Source: Solimicrobium silvestre (GTDB lineage Bacteria > Pseudomonadota > Gammaproteobacteria > Burkholderiales > Burkholderiaceae_D). Taken from it: a stretch of DNA of 64,000 bases. The position numbers and the translations under genes were made by a program. Shown here one piece after another: positions 17,858-27,354 of this stretch (positions are counted from its first letter, which is position 1; every line of letters begins with the position of its first letter). The notes under the pieces are model-generated. The model was not told where the DNA came from, ran no database searches, and worked only from the letters and a program-made list of their open reading frames with translations. Location: contig NZ_PUGF01000001.1 in assembly GCF_002976435.1 (NCBI RefSeq), positions 434,001 through 498,000 on the forward strand. The letters are read 5' to 3'.

Positions 17858-20278
17858 TTAGTTACCGGACAAACTGATCACAAGTTTGGCTGGCGATTTT
17901 TGATTCAAAGGAACTGAAACGAAAAGCGTCTTGCACTTTTCATCCCACGAGTAATTGACCGCATGTTTTTTAAGATTCGATTGCAAAAGAACCTTGCCTG
18001 GTTTTACGTAAATATTATGAACAATTAAGGTGACCGTTCTATTGACAGGCTGATAGTGAACGCCATTTTTCTCGCTCAACGTAATACTCAATTGATGGGG
18101 TGTACGCTCACTGTTAAATTGCAGCAATGAATAAGCATCTTTTTCAAACGCATTGGGTGTTTTACCGTCGTCGTCGTATAGTTTTCCTGTACTGCGAGGA
18201 ACAGATGTATCGTCGAAATAATGTAAATTGAATGCCTTGATTGAATAATGTTCAGTGTTTTGAATAACATCAATCATGGGGATAAACGCACCTGCCCGGA
18301 CAAACACGGGAATATGATCCTGAGTCACAGCTACCGCCTGAGTTGTACCCGCCAGATACCGTTGTCCGGTATAAAAATCGAACCAATTAGCGCTACGCGG
18401 AAAATAAACGGACGTAGCGGTAATACCGGCGTCCAAAACGGGCTTAACCAAAAATTCATGGCCCCACAAATAACTGTTTGCAACGTCATACAAAGCGCGA
18501 TGTTGAGGTTCCTCATAGAATAATGGTCGCATGAGCGGCAACCCTTGTTGATTGTTTTCAAACGCCAACGTGTAATTGTAGGGTAATAATTGATAGCGTA
18601 ATTCAATGGCGGCCTTCGCTAACTGCTTGGCTTTTTGTTCTCTGAAAACGGGTTCAGCGGCGACTTCTTCTTGCGCATGCGGTCTAAAAATGGGTTGAAA
18701 AACACCGTACTGCAACCAGCGTGAATACAATTCATCGTCCAGATTAGCGCCAGCAAAACCGCCTAAATCCGAATGCATATAGGCCATGCCTTGCAACCCC
18801 ATTTGCAGAGCTATTTCCGGTTGTGATTGCAAGCCGCCCCAAGTCCTATTGACATCACCCGACCAAGGAATCATCCCAAACCGTTGCGATCCTGAATAAC
18901 CTGAACGCATAAGAATAAAGGGTCTCTGTTCAGGAAAATCCTTCTGATAGCCATCGGCAATTAATTTAGCCCAATTGTGACCATAAATATTGTGCATTTC
19001 ATCGGCGGACCCAGTTTGATGAAGCAAACCCGTTGGATGCACTTCTGGCTCACCTAAATCGCCCCACCACCCGGCAACACCCAATTTGGTAAATTGTTTA
19101 TAGAAAGACCAAAACCAGGCTTTTCCTGCCGGATTAAAAATATCGATCAATCCGGTATGTCCAAAATAAAAGTCGTAGGTAAATGCTTGACCATGTTCAT
19201 CGGTAGCAAGAATATTTTTTTGTAGCGCTTCATCCCATTTTTTTGATGTAGTAAGAATGAATGGCTCCGTAATTAAAATCGTTTTGACGCCAAGATAGGA
19301 AAAATCATCGATCATTTTCTTGGGTGTCGGAAAATTGTCGGCATCAAATTCCAGATTTCCCATCGTGCCTTTTATCTCTTTACCAAACCAGTACAGATCA
19401 AAAATTATGGCATCCAGAGGGATTTTTTCGGTAATGAATTTATCGACGGTGGCACGCGCTTCTGCTTCAGAATGATAACCAAATCGGCTGGAGAAATTTC
19501 CAAATGCCCAACGTGGCGGCAATGGCTGCCTTCCAGTCAGTTTGGTGTAGTTATCAACGAGTTGCGCCCAATCATTTCCGGCAATAAGCTGATACGTTTT
19601 TCGACCGCTGATCGTCTCATAGGTGAGCGTATTCTCGTGCTTGCTATCTAAATCCAGATAACCGATGGGGGCATTATCAAAATGGATGCCGTACATTTTT
19701 GAAGAAAAAACCAACGGGATAGAAAAATTCATTTGCGTTGAGTGATCTTCATAGCCGTAGTGCGCCTTGTTATACAAGGGTAGACGATTACCGCGCCGAT
19801 TCATGCCAAGTGCACGTGCACCCGCGCCATACAAGGCTTCGTTATTATCGAGATTAAAGCTTAAAGTTTCACCGCGCTCATCTTTAATATAGCCTTCTTT
19901 TTCAGAAGTAAGTTGTTTGCCATGATACGAATAGCTGATCATGAAAGGTGATTTATCCACCTTAACTACGATGCCTGATGTGGCGAATTCAATAGCTGTT
20001 GGCGTGGCCGTTAGCTTTGCTTTAATCACCGTGGGAGTCATGGGATTCATGATAACGGCGTGTGAGTTTGGATTAAAAACTTCGCCTGTTGGAATAAACG
20101 AGGTTTCAACAATGTTGTCGGAATAGGGCTTGATCAGATACTTTCCGTCATTGGTAGAAAGTTCCAGAACACCATTATTAACGACAAAGCTATCCAATTG
20201 ACGATGGCTATTTTGCGCGATTGCCAGCGGCGTAATCAACAATAAAACGGCAATTTTTATATATACTTTTATGTTCAT
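17858..20278 (-). CDS. GH31 alpha-glucosidase / alpha-transglucosylase, exported
   Basis: 806 residues with a signal peptide (VYIKIAVLLLITPLAIA). An N-terminal beta domain is followed by a GH31 barrel: ALYGAGARALGMNRRGN, RWAFGNFSSRFGYHSE, AIIFDLYWFGKEIKG, nucleophile motif GWWGDLGEPEVHP, acid/base region IPWSGDVNRTWGG and HSDLGGFAG. The Gly-Asp-Leu-Gly-Glu-Pro-Glu form of the nucleophile loop resembles oligosaccharide 4-alpha-glucosyltransferases of the Cellvibrio Agd31B type, so transglucosylation of maltodextrins is as likely as hydrolysis. Periplasmic location is inferred. It lies between the GH13 periplasmic enzyme and the LacI gene, 22 bases from the latter. Confidence 0.9.
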   Translation of the reverse strand: MNIKVYIKIAVLLLITPLAIAQNSHRQLDSFVVNNGVLELSTNDGKYLIKPYSDNIVETSFIPTGEVFNPNSHAVIMNPMTPTVIKAKLTATPTAIEFATSGIVVKVDKSPFMISYSYHGKQLTSEKEGYIKDERGETLSFNLDNNEALYGAGARALGMNRRGNRLPLYNKAHYGYEDHSTQMNFSIPLVFSSKMYGIHFDNAPIGYLDLDSKHENTLTYETISGRKTYQLIAGNDWAQLVDNYTKLTGRQPLPPRWAFGNFSSRFGYHSEAEARATVDKFITEKIPLDAIIFDLYWFGKEIKGTMGNLEFDADNFPTPKKMIDDFSYLGVKTILITEPFILTTSKKWDEALQKNILATDEHGQAFTYDFYFGHTGLIDIFNPAGKAWFWSFYKQFTKLGVAGWWGDLGEPEVHPTGLLHQTGSADEMHNIYGHNWAKLIADGYQKDFPEQRPFILMRSGYSGSQRFGMIPWSGDVNRTWGGLQSQPEIALQMGLQGMAYMHSDLGGFAGANLDDELYSRWLQYGVFQPIFRPHAQEEVAAEPVFREQKAKQLAKAAIELRYQLLPYNYTLAFENNQQGLPLMRPLFYEEPQHRALYDVANSYLWGHEFLVKPVLDAGITATSVYFPRSANWFDFYTGQRYLAGTTQAVAVTQDHIPVFVRAGAFIPMIDVIQNTEHYSIKAFNLHYFDDTSVPRSTGKLYDDDGKTPNAFEKDAYSLLQFNSERTPHQLSITLSEKNGVHYQPVNRTVTLIVHNIYVKPGKVLLQSNLKKHAVNYSWDEKCKTLFVSVPLNQKSPAKLVISLSGN

Positions 20279-20343
20279 GCTATCTGTATCGATTCTAAAA
20301 ATAGGAACTTCTTTTTATAGATGCCACTACGATTTATTTTTCG

Positions 20344-22203
20344 TTATTCCACTTCCAGTATCAAAGCGGATCGTGCAGGCACCGTTACCGATTTTTCGAT
20401 GGTGATATTTTTCCCTGAGAGAACATCAACCGCATTGGTATGCGTACCCAGAATTTCGCTAAAACGCTTGGTTGCCAATTCAGTGCTTATTTTATTTTTA
20501 TTCAACACCACCATAATGATCTTATGTTGATCAAACCTGAAATAGGTATAAGTGCCCTGATCTGGCGTGTAATGGAGTAATTTTCCACTGTGTATTGCCG
20601 ATTGGGTCTTTCTCCAATTAAGTAATTTTTTTAAATAGTTTTGCAGATTTTTCTGCTCATCTGTCAGACCCACGCCATTAAATGCGTTGACTTTATCGCC
20701 TGCCCATCCTCCAGGAAAATCCTGTCGCGCCGCGCCATCGTCTCTTTCTTTTTTACTCTTCATGAGAATTTCGGTTCCGTAATAAAGTTGCGGAATCCGT
20801 GGCGCCGTCAGCACGTAAGCCAATGCCATTTTGACTAAGTCGACATCGTCGTTAAGCACCGAATATAAACGGCTGACATCATGATTTCCCTCAAACAAAA
20901 CCAGGTTGCTTGGGTTGGGATATTGACTATCATTCGCTAATTCTTTATATAAATTGCTCAGGCCAGACTCCATAGATTCATCCTCGACCAGTGCATTGCG
21001 CAAAGCATTATTCAGCGGAAAATCCATCAGGCTCGGCAAATAAGATACGTAGCCGTTTGCATGGATTTTCCCTTTTTGCCAATATGAAACGATCGCAGGA
21101 TTAAGGCTCCATTCTTCACCGACAATATTCAGATTAGGATATTCATCTGTTAGCCGATGCGACCATTCCGACAGGAAGGCTGTATCTGAATAGCCATACG
21201 TATCGACACGAATTCCAGATAGCCCGGCATATTCAACCCACCAAATCGAGTTTTGAATTTGATAAGTCGCGACAAAGGGATTTTGTTGATTCATGTCCGG
21301 CATGTTTTCAGTAAACCATCCAGCAGTAAAATTCTTTTGGTCCTCTTTGGAAGCGTAAGGGTCGCTCACTGTCGAGTGTGCGTGCTTGGTCGCTACAAAT
21401 TTTCCGTCAAAGCTCAACCAATCCTGCATCGGCATATCTTTCATCCACCAATGCTCGGAACCGATGTGATTCAACACAATATCCTGTATCACTCCTATGC
21501 CCTTCTGCTTGGCAAGTGCCACCATGCGCTTGAAATCCTCGTTCGTTCCAAAGCGGGCATCAATTTTGTAAGTGTCTGTTGCGGCGTAGCCGTGATAGGA
21601 GTAGTTTTTTTGATTGTTCTCGATCAATGGTGTCGGCCAAATCGCGGTATAACCCATTGCCGCTATATAGTCCAAGTGATCAATAATCCCCTGGATGTCA
21701 CCGCCATGTCGCCCTGCTTCATTGCTGCTACGGTTTAACCTATCGGTAAATCCAACCACGTTATCGTTGCGGGGATCACCGTTGGCAAAACGATCGGGAA
21801 CAAGATTGAGTATCACATCCGAATTGCTAAAGCCTTTTCGATTTGCCGAATTTTTAACCCTTGCAAGTAAGGGATAAGGGTAAGTAATTAATTTACCTCC
21901 ATTTTTAAACAGCAAGTCAACGCTACCGGCTACGGCGTCAGGCTGGATGATTAAGTTAATGAATACATAATTTCGATTTTTAACTGTAGCGACAGAGTCA
22001 ATGCGCACACCGGGATAAGTTACATCAACCGTATAGGCGGCGATATTGTCGCCATGCACCATCAATTGCAAGCGGTCGCTTTTCATGCCGACCCACCAGG
22101 AGCCCGGTTCTATCCGTTCAATATTGTTCGTCGAGGCGAACGCGCCGGCTGACATCACCAACGTGATCAGCATAGTGAAATTGAAGACTATTTTTTTCAT
22201 CAT
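20344..22203 (-). CDS. Periplasmic GH13 neopullulanase/cyclomaltodextrinase-like enzyme (SusA-like)
   Basis: About 619 residues. The ATG at 22203 is preferred to the TTG at 22212 because it begins the signal peptide (MMKKIVFNFTMLITLVMSAG, cleavage after AFA) and has AAGG nine bases upstream. An N-terminal immunoglobulin-like domain (ERIEPGSWWVGMKSDRLQL) is typical of periplasmic cyclomaltodextrinases. The GH13 barrel shows LNLVPDRFANGDPRND, VIQDIVLNHIGSEHWW, nucleophile in GIRVDTYGYSD, acid/base in NIVGEEWSLNPA and FEGNHDVSRL. It is expected to cut starch oligomers or cyclodextrins that enter through the TonB-dependent receptor. Adjacent genes are the MFS transporter and the GH31 enzyme. Confidence 0.9.
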   Translation of the reverse strand: MMKKIVFNFTMLITLVMSAGAFASTNNIERIEPGSWWVGMKSDRLQLMVHGDNIAAYTVDVTYPGVRIDSVATVKNRNYVFINLIIQPDAVAGSVDLLFKNGGKLITYPYPLLARVKNSANRKGFSNSDVILNLVPDRFANGDPRNDNVVGFTDRLNRSSNEAGRHGGDIQGIIDHLDYIAAMGYTAIWPTPLIENNQKNYSYHGYAATDTYKIDARFGTNEDFKRMVALAKQKGIGVIQDIVLNHIGSEHWWMKDMPMQDWLSFDGKFVATKHAHSTVSDPYASKEDQKNFTAGWFTENMPDMNQQNPFVATYQIQNSIWWVEYAGLSGIRVDTYGYSDTAFLSEWSHRLTDEYPNLNIVGEEWSLNPAIVSYWQKGKIHANGYVSYLPSLMDFPLNNALRNALVEDESMESGLSNLYKELANDSQYPNPSNLVLFEGNHDVSRLYSVLNDDVDLVKMALAYVLTAPRIPQLYYGTEILMKSKKERDDGAARQDFPGGWAGDKVNAFNGVGLTDEQKNLQNYLKKLLNWRKTQSAIHSGKLLHYTPDQGTYTYFRFDQHKIIMVVLNKNKISTELATKRFSEILGTHTNAVDVLSGKNITIEKSVTVPARSALILEVE

Positions 22204-22226
22204 GGTAGGCAACCTTTAGCTCAACA

Positions 22227-23582
22227 CTAACCGTTTTTATCCTGCACATTCATCACCAGTGCTGCAGCTACCAGCATGGAAAAACCACCTAAAGCCAAGG
22301 TGAGAACGGCTTCGCCATGAAACAGATTTTTAGTAAAAAATCCTAATATGCTGGCGGCCAGAATTTGTGGGATCACAATAAAGAAATTGAACGTGCCCAT
22401 ATACAATCCCATTTTATTAGCAGGCAAAGCGCCGGCCAGAATGGCATAGGGCATGGAAAGTATGCTGGCCCAGGCCATGCCTATGCCCATCATGGAAACG
22501 ATCAGCATTTCCGGAGTGGTAACGAAATAAATTGAGATTAAACTGCATCCGCCGACGATCAGGCTGATTGCATGTGTCATTTTTCTGCTGGTGCGCTTGG
22601 CCAGCCAAGGCAGGGCAAATGCAAAAATGGCAGAAAATCCGTTGTAGACGGCAAAACAAACACCCACCCAGTTTGCGCCGTCATTGTAGAGCGCGGTACT
22701 TGGGTCAACGGAGTGATAAATATGCTTGGTGACTGCCGAGGTGGTATAAATCCACATCGCAAACAAGGCAAACCAGGTGAAGAACTGCACAAAGGCCAGC
22801 TGCACCATGGTTTTGGGCATATGACGGAAGTCGCTGAAGATCGAAAGCCAAGATGGCTGTTTTTCGCTATCAATATTCTTCCATGCTTCCGGATCTTGTT
22901 GGCGCAATTCTTGCGGCGAATACTCTTTGGTTTTAATCACTGTCCAGACTACCGCAGATAAAAAGGCAATCGCACCCAGATAAAATGAGTACACGACAGA
23001 ATCCGGCAAGTGCCCAGGTAATGCACTATTTTCCACATGAAACCAGTTGGACAGCATATACGGCAGCGCGGATGCCACCACTGCGCCAATACCGATAAAA
23101 AAACTTTGAAACGCAAATCCGTTGGTCAACTGCTTTTGCGGCAGCATGTCACCGACAAAGGCACGGAATGGCTCCATCGAAATATTGATCGAGGAATCAA
23201 GTATCCAAAGTATGACAGTAGCTACCCATAGTGCTTTTGAATTCGGCATTGCGATCAGTGCCAGAGAAGCTAATATGGCACCAATTAAAAAATACGGACG
23301 TCTGCGCCCGAAACGATTCCAGGTACGATCACTTAAAAATCCAATTAACGGTTGTATCAGTAAACCAGTGCATGGTGCGGCAATCCACAGAATCGGAAGA
23401 TCATCAATTTTGGCACCCAGCGTTTCAAATATGCGGCTGACGTTAGAATTTTGCAGGGCAAATCCAAATTGAATTCCTAAAAATCCAAAACTCATATTCC
23501 AAATTTGCCAAAACGAGAGCATTGGTTTTTTTGCGTAGTTTGCGATATCGTCGTTCAGCGGCATTTTTAATTTGGTTTGCAT
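22227..23582 (-). CDS. MFS sugar transporter (SLC45/maltose-type)
   Basis: 451 residues with about 12 predicted membrane helices. The opening [20 protein letters not shown], the loop [20 protein letters not shown] and [19 protein letters not shown] match the SLC45-like MFS sugar transporters found in TonB-linked maltose loci such as those of Caulobacter and Xanthomonas. Role: proton-driven import of maltose or maltodextrins across the inner membrane. It lies between the periplasmic GH13 enzyme (24-base gap) and the TonB-dependent receptor, and is separated from the latter by a hairpin terminator. Confidence 0.9.
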   Translation of the reverse strand: MQTKLKMPLNDDIANYAKKPMLSFWQIWNMSFGFLGIQFGFALQNSNVSRIFETLGAKIDDLPILWIAAPCTGLLIQPLIGFLSDRTWNRFGRRRPYFLIGAILASLALIAMPNSKALWVATVILWILDSSINISMEPFRAFVGDMLPQKQLTNGFAFQSFFIGIGAVVASALPYMLSNWFHVENSALPGHLPDSVVYSFYLGAIAFLSAVVWTVIKTKEYSPQELRQQDPEAWKNIDSEKQPSWLSIFSDFRHMPKTMVQLAFVQFFTWFALFAMWIYTTSAVTKHIYHSVDPSTALYNDGANWVGVCFAVYNGFSAIFAFALPWLAKRTSRKMTHAISLIVGGCSLISIYFVTTPEMLIVSMMGIGMAWASILSMPYAILAGALPANKMGLYMGTFNFFIVIPQILAASILGFFTKNLFHGEAVLTLALGGFSMLVAAALVMNVQDKNG

Positions 23583-23694
23583 ATCATCAATCTAAGAATT
23601 TATTCCTTCCCTACATTGCCGCTATCGAAAAATAAGCTGACTATTGTGGGGCGACTTCACAGTACTTCAGGCATTTTTAACTGAATGCACCAAA

Positions 23695-23724
23695 AAAACC
23701 TGCCATCCCGGAATGGCAGGTTTT
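23695..23724 (-). terminator. Rho-independent terminator between receptor and transporter genes
   Basis: A perfect 12-bp stem AAAACCTGCCAT / ATGGCAGGTTTT with a six-base loop, flanked by a further A-tract on the plus strand, so the minus-strand RNA ends in a run of U. It lies 22 bases after the TonB-dependent receptor stop and can work on either strand. It probably reduces readthrough from the highly expressed receptor gene into the transporter and enzyme genes. Confidence 0.85.
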
Positions 23725-23745
23725 AAACGCGAATTGAATCTAAGC

Positions 23746-26481
23746 CTAGAACTTATAATTCAAACCAGCCAACAGAGTACTACCGTACTTCTCATATTCC
23801 AGTGGTTGATTTGGTGTGCCTTGATACGTTTTATATGCTGCATTTGTCAGGTTACCCAACTGCAGGAATAAGCCGAGGTCTTTATACGTACCTTCTTGGA
23901 AGGTATATTCGATCTGAGCATCCACGATGGTTTCCGGCGCGATGAAGCGCAGGTTACGATTACCGGAAAAGTTTTCAATATCCCCTACAAACTCAGAACG
24001 ATAACGCGCACCGATACGAGCAGAGAAGCCGCTCATTTCATAGTAAGCAGTCAAACTTGCTACGTGCTTCGACATACCTGGCAACGGGATAGCAGAGCCC
24101 ACGTCAAATGTACTGGATTTGACAGTAATAGCACTGTTATTTAAGCCAGTGCTAGCCTGCAAGCCAAAACCCTTCAAGGACGGCGTCAACATATCCAATG
24201 GCAAGGAACTTGTCAGCTCCAGACCTTCGATACTTCCGCCCTGCCCGTTGTATTGCGAAGAATAGAAACCGGTGTTCGTAATCGCAATGGTGCCTGGAGT
24301 CCACTGAGAAAAATTATACAGGTTTGATTCATCGTAAATATAGCTGGTCAACTTTTTGTAATACATTGCAGCAGAAACATAGGCTTTCTTACCAAAGTAT
24401 TTCTCAAAAGCCAGATCTACTGAATTAGCACGCCAAGGATTAAGTTGCGGATTACCGCCATTTCCGCTAGGAATCTGGGTCGATGTGGCCACGCTAAAAT
24501 TAAAGCCGGAGTTCAAATCATCAAGACGTGGGCGCATTACCTGCTTACCTGCCGCAAAACGGATCACTTCGTTATCAGGTAATTCAAACACCAGATTCAT
24601 TTGAGGTAAAACATCGGTGTAGGATTTACCAACCGTAGTTGGTGTTACTTCATTATTAAATCCAACCTCGCCGGTTGATGACTGTTTGGTGCCCTGCACC
24701 TGCAAACCGATATTACCTCTCAGGTTGATCGATGAACTGAGCTGATGATCCAGATTCGCCTTCACAAAAGTGGTCGCGATTTTTTCCGTCACACTCCATT
24801 CTGCAGCGACATTCTGAGGGGCATTAGGATCCGGATTGAATGGCTGAAAGTATTGCGCCATAATTCCAGGAACATTAAACGAAGGAATCGTTCCAGTACC
24901 AGAGAAGCCCAAATTTACCGGGGAATACAGCAGACCAGGAGATATAACCACACCATTCGGGGCAATCAGATTCTGATTTCCTTGTAGATTGCTATGATTT
25001 TTTATGTGATCGGTATAGTCCGCGCCAACATTAAAATCTGACACCCAATCACCGATCGATTTAGGTGCATTGATGGTAGCAACCAACTTAAAACCTTTGA
25101 CTGTGTCATCGGTATGCGGAGCATGCCCTGAACCTTCACCGTATATCGTGTTGTTCAAATACAGCGTGTTCGGATTACTGTAGTTCAGTCCGCCGTTCAT
25201 CGTCGGGAAACCACCTGTTGCCCAGTTGACGTTGCTCGTATCCAGTACCGGGCCACCCGTTGCAGTAATCAACTGCGTGTTCATCTCATGATAGTTTTCA
25301 TTACGTACTGCTTTCGAATAATTCAGATCAGCCAGCAATTTCCAGCCGTCGAATTTCATCGTGTTACCCCAACCCAGAGACTTAATGTTGTCCTCTCTGT
25401 CATTGTATTCGCCACGCACCAACGGATACACGCCACTAAGCGTGCCGCCATTCAGTACACCATTGGACGCATTGGCGGACGTAAAAACAGGAGACGGGTT
25501 ATTCCCACCGCCCCAGCTCAGATTCTCTTCCCATTGATTGGCCGTGGTGATTTCGCTGAATTTCGAGTAGAACAAATCGACCTTACTGGTGAAATCTTTA
25601 TTTGGCTTCCATTCCAGAGTACTGACCAGACCGTCACGTTTTGTCGTGCCACTGGTAGCCAGGGATTTAATACCATTCATTTCGGAGGTATTAGCCGGAG
25701 TGCCCGGCAATTGATTTACAGACCATGGCTCATACAAACCGGTTTCATGATCATTACGCGGCGATTGAAGATGTGCAACGCCAATCTGGATACCAATAGT
25801 ACGATCAGCAAACTGGTCAATGTAGTTGATACTGAAGCGATTGCCTTTATCTGAAGAATTGGCGATAGGACCAAGCGAATTTTTTTCACCGCGCACATTC
25901 ATGGAAACTGTGCGCCCCGGAAAGGCCAGGGGATCAAATGTCTGCATATCGATCGTACCGGACAGACCCTGATCGATCAGGGCGGCATCTGGTGTCTTGT
26001 AAATAACGACACCGCCAAACAATTCAGCAGGATATTGATCGAATTCAGCAGCACGGTTATCACCCGTAGTGGCTTGCTCACGACCATTTAACGTCGTCGA
26101 CGCAAAATCTGGTGACAAACCGCGGATACTGATTGTTTGCGCCCGGCCAGCAACGCGCTGCGCAGCTACACCTGGTAAGCGTGCAATCGATTCAGCAATA
26201 CTCTGATCAGGCAACTGACCAATATCTTCTGCGGAAATCGCCTCAACGATAGAAGTCGAATCCCGTTTCACCGAAATTGCGTTTTCAATACCGCTACGAA
26301 TACCGGTAACAACCACCGTATTTGCGCTTGCATCCGCTTGTTGATCTTTATCTGCCTGTTGCGCATAAACAGATCCGGCGGTGGACAATAAAATGGCGCA
26401 ACCTGCCGCAATTGGGCTTATTTTAAAAATCACACTATTCAAGCCTGACACCTGAGAGCGTTTGGTCGTAAAAATTTTCAT
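23746..26481 (-). CDS. TonB-dependent outer-membrane receptor for maltodextrin/starch oligomers
   Basis: About 911 residues. The ATG at 26481 is chosen because it follows GGAG with a six-base spacing and begins a long signal peptide (hydrophobic part ISPIAAGCAILLSTAGSVYA); an upstream codon at 26577 would add 32 charged residues. The plug domain carries NTVVVTGIRSGIENAISVKR, IAESIARLPGVAAQR and ISIRGLSPDFASTTLNGR, typical of the Xanthomonas/Caulobacter class of receptors. The C-terminus is a beta-barrel ending in YGSTLLAGLNYKF with a terminal aromatic. Substrate is inferred from the locus. It is the first gene of the starch cluster and is probably the main target of the LacI regulator. Confidence 0.92.
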   Translation of the reverse strand: MKIFTTKRSQVSGLNSVIFKISPIAAGCAILLSTAGSVYAQQADKDQQADASANTVVVTGIRSGIENAISVKRDSTSIVEAISAEDIGQLPDQSIAESIARLPGVAAQRVAGRAQTISIRGLSPDFASTTLNGREQATTGDNRAAEFDQYPAELFGGVVIYKTPDAALIDQGLSGTIDMQTFDPLAFPGRTVSMNVRGEKNSLGPIANSSDKGNRFSINYIDQFADRTIGIQIGVAHLQSPRNDHETGLYEPWSVNQLPGTPANTSEMNGIKSLATSGTTKRDGLVSTLEWKPNKDFTSKVDLFYSKFSEITTANQWEENLSWGGGNNPSPVFTSANASNGVLNGGTLSGVYPLVRGEYNDREDNIKSLGWGNTMKFDGWKLLADLNYSKAVRNENYHEMNTQLITATGGPVLDTSNVNWATGGFPTMNGGLNYSNPNTLYLNNTIYGEGSGHAPHTDDTVKGFKLVATINAPKSIGDWVSDFNVGADYTDHIKNHSNLQGNQNLIAPNGVVISPGLLYSPVNLGFSGTGTIPSFNVPGIMAQYFQPFNPDPNAPQNVAAEWSVTEKIATTFVKANLDHQLSSSINLRGNIGLQVQGTKQSSTGEVGFNNEVTPTTVGKSYTDVLPQMNLVFELPDNEVIRFAAGKQVMRPRLDDLNSGFNFSVATSTQIPSGNGGNPQLNPWRANSVDLAFEKYFGKKAYVSAAMYYKKLTSYIYDESNLYNFSQWTPGTIAITNTGFYSSQYNGQGGSIEGLELTSSLPLDMLTPSLKGFGLQASTGLNNSAITVKSSTFDVGSAIPLPGMSKHVASLTAYYEMSGFSARIGARYRSEFVGDIENFSGNRNLRFIAPETIVDAQIEYTFQEGTYKDLGLFLQLGNLTNAAYKTYQGTPNQPLEYEKYGSTLLAGLNYKF

Positions 26482-27354
26482 GCATGTCTCCTGAATTTTT
26501 TTTATGGCGATACATTTTTTTGTATGGCGCTTTAACGTATCAAGTTTTTCTTCCTTGAAATTACTTGATCGAAACAATTTTGTATTAAAACTAAACTACA
26601 GGTCAATAAAAAATCAAAGAAAAACATTAAATTATAAAAAATAAGTAAAATATTCCTATATATGTTGTTTGCTTTCATCAAATTAACCATTAATTTATAG
26701 TAGTAAAACTACATATTATTATGTCGTACATGTTGATTATTAAATTTTTACCAAAGCGCTTTAAATTAAATTATCAAAAAATCCAAAGCGCTTTTAAAAC
26801 CAATCTCGATTAATAAATTCTGACTAGTCTGCTTATTTTTTAATCTACAAACTAAACGATGGAAGGAAGGGGTACTGTTACTTCATTCGAATTAACAGTG
26901 AAAGTGAAAATGAGCGAAATGAAAAGCAAGGAATGACGATTTAACTCTATTAGAAGTGTGGCATGAAGTAAATCCTTACAGAACTGCGCCAAAAGCGGCT
27001 TATCGCTTTACAGCGTGAGGTTGATTAGTGCGTGAATTTTACCTGCAGCATTAGCACCTCTTTGGTTCAACGAAAACAAAAACAAAACCGGATTGCACAA
27101 CCGTCTAGGGCTAGACTGACCCAGGAAGTGTGCCCTACTTAAATTTCAGGCAAAAATGCGCAAAATAATCGATTCGATTTATTAAATTCTTATGTAACTT
27201 ATTCGCTCGCCCCCCCCAAAACCGCATATGCCAGAAAAAATTGCTGCTCTGTACTGTGCACAGGGCAGCTAACACGAAAATTTAAAATACTGGAGGTTAA
27301 TTCGACTCCATATCGCATGCACTACAGCGGGCTTAAAATATTGAAACGGAGCAG
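26482..27354. other. Intergenic region upstream of the TonB-dependent receptor
   Basis: About 870 bases, very AT-rich near the receptor. Apart from the twin AAAGCGCTTT palindromes (26753-26794) I see a short hairpin GTCTAG-GG-CTAGAC (27103-27116), a run of eight C (27210-27217) and a CTGTGCACAG palindrome (27254-27263). I see no credible gene. The long leader and the AT-rich stretch are where the receptor promoter should be. Confidence 0.6.
26753..26794. promoter_or_regulatory. Twin LacI-family operators upstream of the TonB-dependent receptor
   Basis: The perfect 10-bp palindrome AAAGCGCTTT occurs at 26753-26762 and at 26785-26794, both preceded by CC and followed by a T/A-rich stretch. The centres are 32 bp apart, about three helical turns, so two dimers could bind the same DNA face. 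The sequence is of the central-CG type typical of LacI-family operators, and a LacI gene lies in this locus. I found no further exact copy upstream of the other genes of the locus. Confidence 0.75.

Noticed and set aside
27210-27263. C8 run and CTGTGCACAG palindrome before the insertion sequence
   Set aside because: Single short elements without a nearby gene or partner; consistent with chance.
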